NCBI RefSeq assembly: GCF_024347535.1
Contig: NZ_AP025497.1
Location: 1,240,001-1,304,000, forward strand
Length of the DNA stretch: 64,000 bases
Direction: 5' to 3'
Source: Vibrio kanaloae
GTDB lineage: Bacteria; Pseudomonadota; Gammaproteobacteria; Enterobacterales; Vibrionaceae
The position numbers were made by a program, and so were the translations under genes. Below the pieces are notes generated by a model that was not told where the DNA came from, ran no database searches, and saw nothing but the letters and a program-made list of their open reading frames with translations. Positions 1-7,934 of this stretch are shown here, in pieces. Each line of letters opens with the position of its first letter. The stretch's first letter is position 1.

Positions 1-720
1 GCGTCCACTTTCTCTTGTTATAGGTGCTACGCCAATGAGAGAAGAAGCTTGCTTGTTAGTAATAAAACCGAGTTCGGGTACATTGCTAATTAAGGAGGCG
101 GCTAGGACTTTTCCAACGCCTGGCATGCTTTGAAGAATGGTGCTCTTAGCTTGGTACTCAGGACTGCTCTCAATCAGTTTTGCTATCTTTGCCTCTACTT
201 TTTCAAGCTGATTTTTTAGAGCGGTCAGAATCGGGGTAATGGTCGATGAGATATTTTTAGGTAATATTTGTAGTCGGTTTCTTTCCATGGTTTGCATGGT
301 GAGTAGTTGGTTCCGCCTCGTGACTAAGTCACTCATAAGGCGTATGTTTTCACTTTTTAGCTTAGTCAGTTCGGGTTGAACTCTTTCGGCATAATGTGCG
401 ATGAGCGCGGCATCTAAGCGGTCATTCTTAGCACGTTGCCCAATAGCCTCAGCAAACCTTTTAATACGTAGTGGGTTGGCAACAACATAAGGTAATTTGG
501 CTTTGTCACATGCGAGTATGAACGGCATTTCTAATCGACCTGTAGCTTCAATTACGACGCGTTGAGGTTTGTGTTTCTTAATGGTTTTGATGGCATCGCT
601 GATGCCTTTATCGGTATTTGGTACGGTGAAATAAATGTCGAGTGGACGGATATAGATGTCTAATTGTGACTTACCAGTATCAACGCCAACATTAATGTTT
701 TGAAGTGTGTTTGTATTCAT
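1..720 (-). CDS. IS110-family transposase (DEDD type), truncated by window edge
   Basis: The 240 readable N-terminal residues form a DEDD transposase of the IS110 family, which moves its element using a bridge RNA. The RuvC-like acidic residues are visible: Asp14 in VGVDTG, Glu58 in VIEATG, and Asp100 and Asp103 in KNDRLDA. A coiled-coil stretch follows, then the start of the C-terminal domain (MPGVGKVLAASLISNVPELG, about residues 205-224) with its helix-hairpin-helix. The gene starts at the ATG whose complement is 718-720 and is open to base 1, so the C-terminus and the right end of the element lie outside the window. A folded non-coding region and an attC site lie directly upstream. A decayed relative lies at about 2095-2292. 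Family assignment is firm; whether the copy is intact cannot be judged here. Confidence 0.93.
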   Translation of the reverse strand, partial: MNTNTLQNINVGVDTGKSQLDIYIRPLDIYFTVPNTDKGISDAIKTIKKHKPQRVVIEATGRLEMPFILACDKAKLPYVVANPLRIKRFAEAIGQRAKNDRLDAALIAHYAERVQPELTKLKSENIRLMSDLVTRRNQLLTMQTMERNRLQILPKNISSTITPILTALKNQLEKVEAKIAKLIESSPEYQAKSTILQSMPGVGKVLAASLISNVPELGFITNKQASSLIGVAPITRESGR

Positions 721-905
721 AATAAGCTAACTCTTGCTTGCAAATGCGGGCTCGAGACCCAGAAGACTATTCGAGTGTGGTGCTTGGAGTTCTATCTGAC
801 GTTCGTACTTGTTATCGGTCTCTCAATAGAGGAGCCGTCGTTTAATCGAACTATCAGATAGAAGAACTTTAGTTGCAGCTAAAGTCTGGGTCTCACCTTA
901 CCCGA
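721..905 (-). ncRNA. candidate IS110 bridge RNA region
   Basis: This is the non-coding stretch just upstream of the IS110 transposase, where IS110-group elements encode their bridge RNA (established for IS621-type elements). It is unusually rich in nested complementary arms. GAGACCCAGA (754-763) pairs with TCTGGGTCTC (885-894). TTCTATCTGA (790-799) pairs with TCAGATAGAA (854-863). GTTCG (801-805) pairs with CGAAC (847-851). An inner hairpin has CTCT (820-823) opposite AGAG (828-831). ACTTTAG (866-872) pairs with CTAAAGT (879-885), which overlaps the outer stem by one base. The strand is inferred from the transposase; ends are approximate. Confidence 0.6.
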
Positions 906-922
906 TTGGAGTGCTTATTATC

Positions 923-1048
923 CATACAAAGCGTTTAAGACGGATTCCCAACGCTTGGCATTTTTGGTTTGCTTCAGCTTAAGTGTTTACGGCACAATAC
1001 TTTAAGTGTGGTGGTCTGCGTTGCTCACCACTTAACGCGGCGTTATAA
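923..1048 (+). repeat. attC site (Vibrio superintegron/VCR type)
   Basis: The sequence has the conserved attC pieces: CGGATTCCCAACGCTTGGC near the left (941-959) and CACCACTTAACGCGGCGTTAT at the right, with an imperfectly palindromic middle. The same left motif recurs at 1678-1694 in a second site. attC sites fold as single strands and are cut by the integron integrase to move cassettes. The left core box (ATACAAA) is not the usual TAACAAA, which fits insertion of the adjacent IS110 element at or near this box. Ends are approximate. Confidence 0.75.
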
Positions 1049-1143
1049 GCTCATCGTTAAAAAAAGAGATATGAGTCGAGCTTGAGTCTTTTTTATACAT
1101 TTTCTTTCTGAGACTATTTCATACTGTTCGAGCGGAGGGCAAT

Positions 1144-1569
1144 ATGAAAGAGCTAAGATTAACAAACGCTATGATCACGTTCATTTTGGGAATGATTATC
1201 GCGGGTTTAGTTTCAAAAGGGAGTTTTTTGGGGACGGCGTTCAAATATCCTTCAGATTTTATGTTTATAGTGTTTGGTGGCCTACTAGCATTCCTGATTT
1301 CTGGAGTTTCAATTAGGTACTTGCAGAAAGGTTATTGGAAAGAGTCAGCGTTAATGTATCCAATTTACTATTATGGTTCTTTTGGGCTTTTTGCAGATGG
1401 TCATTTAGCAGGTTGGACGCATAGTAGCAGTGTTGGGGAAAAACTAATGATGTCTCAAATATACATTTTGCTATCACTCGTTTCGGTATTTATTCCACTT
1501 ATTATCGCTGTAATCTCGGTTGCTCACATTGTTTTATTGAGATCAGAGGTGAAAAAAGTACGAACATAA
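1144..1569 (+). CDS. cassette-encoded small membrane protein, unknown function
   Basis: This 141-residue protein is not one I recognise. It has about four hydrophobic segments (about residues 8-26, 37-57, 70-84 and 105-132) with short polar loops and a basic C-terminus (RSEVKKVRT), so it should sit in the inner membrane. GGAGGG lies seven bases before the ATG and supports this start. It lies between two attC sites, the normal position of a superintegron cassette gene, so it is likely a mobile cassette cargo with its own short leader. No catalytic motif is visible. Confidence 0.7.
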   Translation: MKELRLTNAMITFILGMIIAGLVSKGSFLGTAFKYPSDFMFIVFGGLLAFLISGVSIRYLQKGYWKESALMYPIYYYGSFGLFADGHLAGWTHSSSVGEKLMMSQIYILLSLVSVFIPLIIAVISVAHIVLLRSEVKKVRT

Positions 1570-1649
1570 CAAGAGACAATGGCGTCAATAGCTAATTTTT
1601 GACGCTATCTTTATCCCACATTACACCGTCTCTTAGTATCGAATTTAAG

Positions 1650-1780
1650 ATAACAACCATCTTTCTCATTTTAGACTGATTCCCAACGCTTGGCTTTTTT
1701 GGTTTTAGTTCCGTGCTTACGGTGTACAAATTAAGTGAAGTGAAGTGAGAGTGTTGCTCGCACCTTTATGCGCATTATAA
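1650..1780 (+). repeat. attC site (second superintegron recombination site)
   Basis: The site begins with TAACAAC (1651), carries TGATTCCCAACGCTTGGC shared with the attC at 923-1048, a partly palindromic middle, and ends in GCATTATAA. It separates the membrane-protein cassette from the DUF3955 cassette. The overall length of about 130 bases matches VCR-type attC sites. Ends are approximate. Confidence 0.75.
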
Positions 1781-1866
1781 CTTGTCTGCCTTATTACACT
1801 TATAGGGGGGAACCATGTACCTTTAAAGAATGTCCAACATTTAGATGTTCAAATATTGAGGTTCCG

Positions 1867-2076
1867 ATGAATTTTCTCCGTAAGTATAAAATAAGCGTCC
1901 TTTTCTGTATCAGCGGTATTTTGTGTTTAATTGCTTATAACATCATCGGCTCATCCGTAGATGAAAATGGTTTTTTAGTTGAGCCATTTGGACTTATTCC
2001 TTTATTTTGGCTTTTTCAGCTACTGGCGTTGGTGGCTTTAGTTGTCACCTTCGTAAGACATAGAAAGGCGCAGTAA
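1867..2076 (+). CDS. DUF3955 family small membrane protein (cassette gene)
   Basis: The 69-residue product has two transmembrane helices (about residues 9-25 and 40-62) separated by the signature GSSVDENGFLVEPFGLIPLF, typical of DUF3955 proteins, which are common cassette cargo in Vibrio superintegrons. The function of the family is unknown. A longer reading frame opens at 1768, inside the attC site, but the ATG at 1867 has a GAGG ribosome-binding site eight bases upstream and gives the family's normal length. Its downstream side has been invaded by an IS110 relic rather than showing a complete attC. Confidence 0.72.
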   Translation: MNFLRKYKISVLFCISGILCLIAYNIIGSSVDENGFLVEPFGLIPLFWLFQLLALVALVVTFVRHRKAQ

Positions 2077-2094
2077 ATGGCTAATGAAGCTACA

Positions 2095-2292
2095 AGCACA
2101 CGAAGGTGCTTCGTTATAATAAGCTCTGGAACGTTACTGATGGACGGCGCTAATGCTATTTTTCCTATCCCAGGCATGATTTGTAGTATCTCATTTTTGG
2201 CTTGGTATTCAGGGTAGGTTTCGATGAGTCCTGATATCTTTTCTTCTCCATCGCTTGCATGGAAAGCAACTGGCTGAGTGTCGCTTTGCTAT
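2095..2292 (-). pseudogene. decayed IS110-family transposase fragment
   Basis: The reverse strand reads SQLLSMQAMEKKRYQ, then KISGLIETYPEYQAKNEILQ, then MPGIGKIALAPSISNVPEL. These match, in order, the transposase at 1-720 (NQLLTMQTMERNRLQ, KIAKLIESSPEYQAKSTILQ, MPGVGKVLAASLISNVPEL). The intervening part and both ends are missing, so only a middle fragment survives. It lies immediately left of the right half of an attC site, repeating the arrangement of the intact copy beside its own attC. Confidence 0.72.
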
Positions 2293-2304
2293 CATTTTGG
2301 CACG

Positions 2305-2340
2305 TATTTGCAGAGCACTTAACGCGGGGCGTTGATACAC
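2305..2340 (+). repeat. right half of an attC site
   Basis: GAGCACTTAACGCGGGGCGTTGAT resembles the right end of the attC at 923-1048 (CACCACTTAACGCGGCGTTAT). No left half is present; its place is taken by the IS110 fragment at 2095-2292. The site is therefore a truncated attC. Confidence 0.55.
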
Positions 2341-2358
2341 TAATAGGAGGCAGGTATA

Positions 2359-2792
2359 TGAACTACAAATTGATTATTGTGCTGGTGTGTGTGGTTCTAA
2401 TGTACAGTTGTAGTAGAAAGGAGCGCATCGAAAGTGGTTGTTTTCAACCGTTTTCAGTATTAGCGACTGAATACTTCGGTACCAATGAACCTCAGCGATG
2501 GGAAATAGTTGGACGTAACGCTGGTGATGAATTTTTGTTGAAGAATGGAATCCTAGGGTTTGTCGTTGAGCGAAATTTTGCTCAAAACATGATGCCACTC
2601 TCCGAAAAAGGCTTACTTAAATTTACAGGTCGTGTTTATAAGTTTTGGCCAAGCTGGGCCGAAAAATACCTTGGTGGCGGTAACAAAAACATCCAATTAG
2701 AAGTTCTTGTTAGTAATGGTAAGTACCTAGTTTTTGACGATAATCCGAGAAACAAGTTTGTTCCTTCAATAAAAAAGCGGTGTGACTTCTAA
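2359..2792 (+). CDS. putative cassette-encoded lipoprotein, unknown function
   Basis: The ATG at 2359 is preceded by a strong AGGAGG site (2346-2351), so it is preferred to an upstream start at 2259. The 144-residue product begins with a short hydrophobic signal (MNYKLIIVLVCVVLMYSC) whose Cys18 fits a lipobox, followed by a soluble domain rich in aromatic residues and ending in a basic KKRCDF tail. It is expected in the periplasm, anchored by lipid. It follows a half attC site and so is probably a superintegron cassette gene. I do not recognise the family. Confidence 0.6.
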
Positions 2793-3246
2793 TGCTAGGT
2801 GTATGACCAGTATTAGAGGTTCTATCTAGTCCTTTTAGTTTTAGCTTTTTGCTTCGTTCATATAGTCAACGTGAATCACCTTAACGTGGTGCCTTGATTT
2901 ATGTTGATAAGTGACACTTTATGGAGGTCATATAGATATCAAAGAATCGGATTGGAAAAAATATTTTATGAAATAAAGAATGTAGCCGTTCTTCTATTTT
3001 GTACTCATAGCTAGATGAAGTCATCAAAGCGATTATTGATGAATCATAACCAGTTGGAGGAAGGTTTGATTTGATGTGTCAGCACTCCTAAGGATCTCGA
3101 TCTCTAAGGAAAATTAAGCTTATCTTTGATGCATACTTTCTAAGTCGGGTAGTTAGGTTACTCCCTTCAGGGGCTGCAAAAAATGGACGGCAACCTGCCA
3201 CAGTAAATATCGGCACCGACTTCAATTTTCCAGGTTTTAGGTGCTA
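2793..3246. other. gene-free stretch with possible worn attC
   Basis: No convincing reading frame was found here. Around 2828-2902 a stretch containing TTTAGCTTTTTGCTTCG and CACCTTAACGTGGTGCCTTG is loosely similar to the ends of the attC sites further left and may be the worn attC of the lipoprotein cassette. The rest shows no recognisable signal. Confidence 0.3.
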
Positions 3247-3377
3247 GTCCACCCTTAATCCACCCAAGCAAGACTGGGATAAAGTGGGGAAGGGGAAAGT
3301 TGATTATTTTCAGTGTATTGCGCGAGATTTATGACGTCTTTGAGGGCTCAGAAACGGTGAAACCCCGATGTTGGTAG
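3247..3377 (+). repeat. left 131-bp direct repeat bounding the island
   Basis: This stretch recurs at 22928-23058 with the same length and about ten differences (around 92% identity). Both copies start GTCCACCCTTAATCCACCC and end AACCCCGATGTTGGTAG. The right copy runs on into the rplY terminator hairpin, while this copy stops in mid-hairpin at 3377. The longest identical run at the end is about 26 bases (AAACGGTG through GGTAG). The pair brackets two integrase genes and cargo and is read as duplicated attachment-site DNA. Confidence 0.72.
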
Positions 3378-3513
3378 TAATCTTAGCTGTATGATATTGA
3401 TTTATATGAATTTCATGTATTTAGAGCTGGTGGTTAAGCTCTAATTGGCCTAAAAAACGGTTAAAAAGGCCAATGAAATAGTCAAATAAAATCAATGGAT
3501 TAGCAACTTGGTA

Positions 3514-3531
3514 CTACTGTATTAGTCCACC
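3514..3531 (+). repeat. 18-bp motif repeated at the right island end (possible att or arm site)
   Basis: CTACTGTATTAGTCCACC here matches CTACTGTATAAGTCCACC at 22906-22923 with one difference. The right copy directly precedes the 131-bp repeat. This copy lies about 165 bases before the excisionase-like gene. It could be the true crossover core or an integrase arm-binding site; GTCCACC recurs several times at both ends. Between 3378 and 3513 an ATTGGCC/GGCCAAT inverted repeat (about 3443-3474) is the only other structure seen. Confidence 0.5.
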
Positions 3532-3696
3532 CTAAAGTGGGCTTGAAATCGATTCGTTGAATCGTTTTACGCTTCGGGAATCCTTTTCGTTAATTGCTGC
3601 GCAAATAGAATGTCACTGAAAAAATCGTGCATAGTTTTTCTACCAGTAGATGAAAAATCTTAATTTTCATGTAGTGAGAAAGGTAAGGAGAACTAC

Positions 3697-3906
3697 ATGG
3701 CGACGCGTAAAATCAGACCTAGACAATTTATTGATGAGTTTTACCCTGATTCAGGGATATGCAATACCACCATCATAAACTGGATTAAACATGGCAAGCT
3801 CGAGGGCACTAGAACGCCAACGGGCCGATATTTAGTCTGTGTTGACGACGAGATAGGGAACCCTGCAGACAGGGTGAGTGAACTTCTAAGATTCTTGGAG
3901 TCATAA
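3697..3906 (+). CDS. excisionase-like winged-helix DNA-binding protein
   Basis: The 69-residue protein has the layout of small recombination directionality factors. An N-terminal helix is followed by a helix-turn-helix and wing reading NTTIINWIKHGKLEGTRTP with the TGRYLV strand (about residues 23-47), typical of excisionase/MerR-like folds. It starts at an ATG with AAGGAG six bases upstream, and its stop codon directly precedes the integrase ATG, so the two are co-translated. It likely bends att DNA and steers the adjacent integrase toward excision. Function is inferred from fold and position. Confidence 0.75.
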   Translation: MATRKIRPRQFIDEFYPDSGICNTTIINWIKHGKLEGTRTPTGRYLVCVDDEIGNPADRVSELLRFLES

Positions 3907-5169
3907 ATGGTTGGTAGAGCTAGAAGCAAAGAAACGGCTCATTACCCTCCATTCTTGGTGAAAATGAGCCATAGGGGTCAATCTCGGTTTCGGTTTACGA
4001 CCGTAGATGGTGTGAAGAAGCTATTTCCTATCGGGACTGTAGAGCAAGAAGCGATACAAGCTGCGCATGTTTATAACTTGCAGTATCGTCCTGAGTTAGG
4101 AAGCGCGTTTTCCCTTTCTGAGATGACCCCATTTCGCAAAGCTGTCTCTAAAGGCCGTAAGGACAAATTCAATCGGCCTTTAAAAGAGTGGCTTCCATTA
4201 GTGTTGTCTCGTGTGAAGAAAGAAGAACGGCTTTCCAAAGACGTTTATCGAAATTTGGAAAGGGACTGTTACCGCCTTGATGAGTTCATGGGGCGGTTGC
4301 CAACCAAATCGATCAAGTTACAGCACATCAATGAGTTCCTTTCGAAATACTATTCAGAGTTAAGTAATCGTCAGCTCAACAATAAGATCAGTAACCTTAA
4401 AAAGGTATTTTCCTACCTTGCTGATGAGAGCGCTATTGAGAGTAATTTTGTACTCAATAAAAAACAGCGTCGATTGACCAGAGAAGATTACACAAAAGCC
4501 CGCCACGACCTAGATATCGAAAACTATCAAAAGATCTACGATGCAGCGCCACTGTTTCTGAAGGTAGCAATGAGCCTAACTCTTGAGACAACTCATGCTG
4601 TGAGAGAGATCTATAGGCTTCGTTATCGGATATACAAACCACGTGAAGGCGTGTGTGGGATTCTTTGGAACCCTGACAAAGAGGTGGAGTATGTGGATGG
4701 GCATGCTGTGTATGGAATGCTATATGTTCACCGAGAGAAGGTGAAAAAGTCCGATGCTTCCACTGTGGCCATTCCTGTCACTCAGACGATTAAAGACATT
4801 GTCGACCTTTCTAAAACATCGAGATTGATTTGTCCTTATATCGTTCATCGTAAACCCAAACAGCAGCAACGTGGCATTTCAAAAGAAACCGACCATCTTT
4901 ACCAAGTACATCACCACAATATAAGTAAAGAGTTCAGTAAGGTTCGAGACTCTTTAGGGCTTTATAGTCACCTAAAAAAATCGTTAAGGCCGACCTATCA
5001 TGAAATTCGAGGGCTGGCTGCTCGAATGATTGAACAGCAAGGGCAGAGTGCTACTGAGCGAATGGCGCATGCGAACGCTAAAACAACAAAAATCTATACA
5101 GGCACAAGTGACATTATTTGGCACCAAGTACCACCTGTTGAGGTTATGCCAAAAAGTGGCCAGAAGTGA
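3907..5169 (+). CDS. tyrosine recombinase/integrase of the island
   Basis: This 420-residue protein is a phage-type integrase. The catalytic set is visible: Arg233 (THAVREIYRLRY), a lysine in the beta-hairpin region around 278-281, His365-x-x-Arg368 (HEIRG), His388 (MAHAN) and the nucleophile Tyr397 (KIYTG), nine residues after His388. The N-terminal 90 residues look like an arm-binding domain, and residues about 90-190 the helical core-binding domain. The ATG follows the excisionase stop without a gap. It lies at the left end of the element bounded by direct repeats at 3247-3377 and 22928-23058 and is the likely driver of its integration. All catalytic residues are present, so it may be active. 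Confidence 0.92.
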   Translation: MVGRARSKETAHYPPFLVKMSHRGQSRFRFTTVDGVKKLFPIGTVEQEAIQAAHVYNLQYRPELGSAFSLSEMTPFRKAVSKGRKDKFNRPLKEWLPLVLSRVKKEERLSKDVYRNLERDCYRLDEFMGRLPTKSIKLQHINEFLSKYYSELSNRQLNNKISNLKKVFSYLADESAIESNFVLNKKQRRLTREDYTKARHDLDIENYQKIYDAAPLFLKVAMSLTLETTHAVREIYRLRYRIYKPREGVCGILWNPDKEVEYVDGHAVYGMLYVHREKVKKSDASTVAIPVTQTIKDIVDLSKTSRLICPYIVHRKPKQQQRGISKETDHLYQVHHHNISKEFSKVRDSLGLYSHLKKSLRPTYHEIRGLAARMIEQQGQSATERMAHANAKTTKIYTGTSDIIWHQVPPVEVMPKSGQK

Positions 5170-5198
5170 TTTTTGTCAGGTGTTTAGTTTTGGAAGAA

Positions 5199-5211
5199 TT
5201 CGGATTCCGAA
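5199..5211. repeat. short palindrome TTCGGATTCCGAA after the integrase
   Basis: TTCGGATTCCGAA is a collapsed form of the hairpin TTCGGATTCC...GGAATCCGAA found at 7801-7826 and 12619-12644. All three lie within 40 bases downstream of an integrase-type gene end. It may be a shared recombination or termination signal. Confidence 0.4.
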
Positions 5212-5426
5212 TTTGATAAAGGGTCGACTTCCTCTATTAACTTTAATTTGAATCTATGCACATTTTATTGACTAGAAAACGGTTGATGAATACAGTCAGA
5301 TATAGGTTGTGCGCGACCTATCAGCTCACGGATGAAGCGAAAGCAGCGCGAAGTGAATTATCACTTCATCGATTTTGTATCTTTATTACGGTTCGTGAGC
5401 CCGTAACTCTAATAGGATGCTTAATC

Positions 5427-6302
5427 ATGCTTAAATACCCATCAGTGAGCCAATCTGAGGCCCACGCAAAGTACATTTCAAGAGCTTTAAAGATCAAGCT
5501 CAGTTTTGCAAGAGAAGCTGTCGCATTTATGTATGGCTGTGACAATTTTAAAGAGTTATGCAGTATCTCTGATCTAGAGATACTCGACAGTAATAACAAA
5601 TACTCGGCAATTCCATACAAGCAGGACTTAGAAACATTGGAGTTCTTGTTGAAACCTCACTTACCTGCTATTCGTGCTCACTTGAACCCCGATATCCATT
5701 TGGATTGTTGCGTATTGGCGTTAGTAGTAAACAACAGACTAAATTGTATATCTCATGGTGCTGTGAACTATCTCCTTTCATTGGGGGAATCTTTTGATTG
5801 GAGCGATGCGAAATCTATAATCAATGAACTTGAATTTGTTGATGATACTGTATCGACAGTACTGGCAAGTCGAATTGCCATGAATAGAGTCAAAAATAAA
5901 GTAAACCCATGGATAGAGTTTTCATCGTTCGGTATCAGAGCATATGGTTACTATAACTTCTCCGGTAAAACCGTCTGTATTGAGATGCGTGAACTAGACA
6001 TTATGTTTAAGTATCCGAATGGATATAGAGATATTTCGAGCCGTAAATGGATGGGTGATTATGTCATTGGTTTTTTAGGAGTGCTTGCCAAGCAGTTTGA
6101 AACCTTAGGGTATACAGGCGAAATACAGCTTTCAAATGTTAACTTTCCAATAAACTTAGCAAATGAGATGAACACCCTAAGGGGTGAGGTGAGAAGTGCT
6201 GATCTAATACGTGGAGTAAAAGTTCCACTTGATGTTTTGCTAAATGAAAATGATCAACAAAACATCTGGTTAAGAAAAAACCTAGTGAATGAAATAGGGT
6301 AA
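5427..6302 (+). CDS. hypothetical island protein, unknown function
   Basis: I do not recognise this 291-residue protein. Its N-terminus (AHAKYISRALKIKL..FAREAVAFMYGCDNFKEL) has the pattern of short helical domains that open many plasmid and island proteins, in which an aliphatic-rich helix precedes a phrase like GxxNFKEL. The remainder is mixed alpha/beta with no catalytic motif I can name. The frame is open from 5256, but the ATG at 5427 begins the conserved-looking part and has an AGGA upstream, so it is preferred. A strong terminator follows at 6353-6384. It sits between the two integrase genes of the island. Confidence 0.6.
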   Translation: MLKYPSVSQSEAHAKYISRALKIKLSFAREAVAFMYGCDNFKELCSISDLEILDSNNKYSAIPYKQDLETLEFLLKPHLPAIRAHLNPDIHLDCCVLALVVNNRLNCISHGAVNYLLSLGESFDWSDAKSIINELEFVDDTVSTVLASRIAMNRVKNKVNPWIEFSSFGIRAYGYYNFSGKTVCIEMRELDIMFKYPNGYRDISSRKWMGDYVIGFLGVLAKQFETLGYTGEIQLSNVNFPINLANEMNTLRGEVRSADLIRGVKVPLDVLLNENDQQNIWLRKNLVNEIG

Positions 6303-6352
6303 TACCAGTCTCATAAAGCTTCGACGATATCAGTCGAAATAGCTTAAATGCA

Positions 6353-6384
6353 AAGGCCGAATATGAATATATTCGGCCTTTTTT
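6353..6384 (+). terminator. Rho-independent terminator
   Basis: AAGGCCGAAT (6353-6362) pairs with ATTCGGCCTT (6371-6380) and is followed by a T run. It lies 50 bases after the stop of the hypothetical gene ending at 6302. Confidence 0.8.
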
Positions 6385-6407
6385 ACGCCTAGTCAAAAGG
6401 GTATCTA

Positions 6408-6443
6408 GTCCTGTCACTCCAAAATTTTGGGGAGTGACAGGAC
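6408..6443. repeat. 36-bp near-perfect palindrome
   Basis: GTCCTGTCACTCC (6408-6420) is perfectly complementary to GGAGTGACAGGAC (6431-6443). The loop AAAATTTTGG with its flanks gives a nested CCAAAATTTTGG palindrome. There is no T run, so it is not an obvious terminator. It could be a protein-binding or recombination site. Confidence 0.6.
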
Positions 6444-6870
6444 GGGCAGCACTCACCAATAGGGGGCTACGAGCGAATTATCGGAATTGAAAAAGAATGA
6501 CGGCGAGAATCTATGGCGCTGAGAGCGCCTCCAAAGTTGCGAGTAGAATGGGTTGAGACAATAATGGAAGAGAACTAAAAAGCAGCCGTTGCTGCAAAGA
6601 CTACTAGACGAAGAAATCCTTTAATTACCAGCGCATTCTTATCTCAAACGCCCAACGGGCTTCTGGGAATTAGCAATTACACATGGCTTACAGTCATTCA
6701 ATTGTTCGGAATTTCTGAACCGCGCAGTAGTCTCGCTTCATTACCTATTGACTTGATTTAAGCAGTAGGCGTTCATTCGAAATGAACGGGAGCAATAACA
6801 CTAATCTGAAATCGCATTGATACCTACTACTGTACCCATGAAATAAGAACCTTGAAATGACTGAGATAAG
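6444..6870 (+). other. gene-free leader region before second integrase
   Basis: No protein-coding frame is convincing here. Small inverted repeats are present: CGCTGAGAGCG (about 6519-6529), GCCCAACGGGC (about 6651-6661), and GTTCATT/AATGAAC (6771-6787). The stretch ends at the terminator 6871-6897, so it could be a transcribed leader or small RNA, but no promoter was identified. Confidence 0.3.
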
Positions 6871-6897
6871 AGCCGCTAACGAAAGCGGCTTTTTTTT
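6871..6897 (+). terminator. Rho-independent terminator or attenuator before integrase 2
   Basis: AGCCGCT (6871-6877) pairs with AGCGGCT (6884-6890), followed by eight T residues. It lies 26 bases before the start codon of the second integrase rather than after a gene, so it ends a leader transcript or an unannotated small RNA. Confidence 0.7.
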
Positions 6898-6922
6898 AGA
6901 ATTAACATATTGAGGTAGCACT

Positions 6923-7785
6923 ATGGCAACGAACTTTTTTACCAAATTACCCGAGTTCTAAATCGTAACCCCGATGGCTCTAAAGCGACTCAAGCAGAGC
7001 GAAAGAAGATACTAAAGTTAGCTGACAAACAACTAAGAGAGCTCAACGTCAGAAAGCTTGAGCTAAGGAACTTGGGCCGCAAACATATCGAGAAGCTTGT
7101 AACTCATTGGCAAGCACAAGGTCTAGCAGCGGGCACGATCAAGACGCGTATGACTCACCTGCGTTGGCTCTCTGAAAAAATCGGGAAGCCAGGGCTAGTT
7201 CCTAAAAGCAACGCTTCCCTTGGTATTGAAAACCGCAAATATGTCACCAACCAGAATAAAGCCAGATTCTTAGTAAATTCAAAATTAGCAACACTCAATG
7301 ACAGGTATCTTGAGGCGAGTTTTCGTTTGCAAGCCGCGTTTGGTTTACGCCGAGAAGAGTGCATGAAAGTCCAGCTTCATTTAGCAGATAGAGGCGACCA
7401 TTTGCATCTAGTAAAAACCAAAGACGCAAGACCTAGAGATGTGCCTATTCGCACTTTGGAACAACGTCAGTTAATTGATGAGGTGAAAAAGTGGGTAGGG
7501 AATAACTCTTTAATTCCAGAAAATGCTAAGTACGTTTCTCAGATGAAAAGATACGAAAGAGCTTGTATCAAAATGGGCTTAGACAAAGCGCATGGGTTAC
7601 GGCATGCGTATGCGCACCAGCGATACTTTGAATTGACGGGTTTTAATGCTCCTGCTGCGGGAGGGCCGTCAACCAAGGCATTAACAATAGAGGACAAACA
7701 GCGCGACTTTGAGGCAAGAATGGTCATCACTGAGGAATTAGGGCATGGAAGGGAAGAGGTTACCGCCGTTTACCTAGGTCGCTAA
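6923..7785 (+). pseudogene. second tyrosine recombinase (Integrase_1-like), frameshifted near its start
   Basis: An ATG at 6923 with a GAGG site opens MATNFF, but the frame stops after twelve codons. The correct frame (ITRVLNRNPDGSKATQAERK) is restored by adding one T to the T run at 6935-6940, giving an intact protein of about 288 residues. An N-terminal SAM-like domain is followed by a catalytic domain with Arg in GLRREEC, LRHAYAHQR (HGLRHAY), and GHGREEVTAVYLGR ending in the Tyr nucleophile. It resembles the Phage_int_SAM/Integrase_1 type. A start at TTG 7072 would lose the N-terminal third. The hairpin at 7801-7826 follows, and a ghost of the 3' part lies at 12389-12603. The frameshift may be real decay or a homopolymer sequencing error. 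Confidence 0.75.
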
Positions 7786-7800
7786 AGCTTGAAAGTTAAG

Positions 7801-7826
7801 TTCGGATTCCTACTTCGGAATCCGAA
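7801..7826 (+). repeat. hairpin after integrase 2 (shared 10-bp stem)
   Basis: TTCGGATTCC (7801-7810) pairs perfectly with GGAATCCGAA (7817-7826) around a 6-base loop. The same arms and loop size occur at 12619-12644, also 15 bases after the end of an integrase reading frame. There is no T run, which favours a recombination or binding site over a terminator. Confidence 0.6.
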
Positions 7827-7934
7827 TAATCACAGGCATGGAAAGTTGCTTAGTTTATTGCCCAGTGTTGGTGCTGCAGAGCAGGGCTTATTCGCTCAAT
7901 TTCGGCTTCGCTTACAAACAATAGGACTGCAAAA

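Noticed and set aside
1768..1866. Upstream start for the DUF3955 gene
   Set aside because: The added 33 residues are translated attC sequence; the ATG at 1867 has a proper ribosome-binding site and gives family length.
7801..7826. Simple terminator for integrase 2
   Set aside because: The hairpin lacks a T run and recurs exactly beside the integrase ghost and, in collapsed form, after integrase 1.
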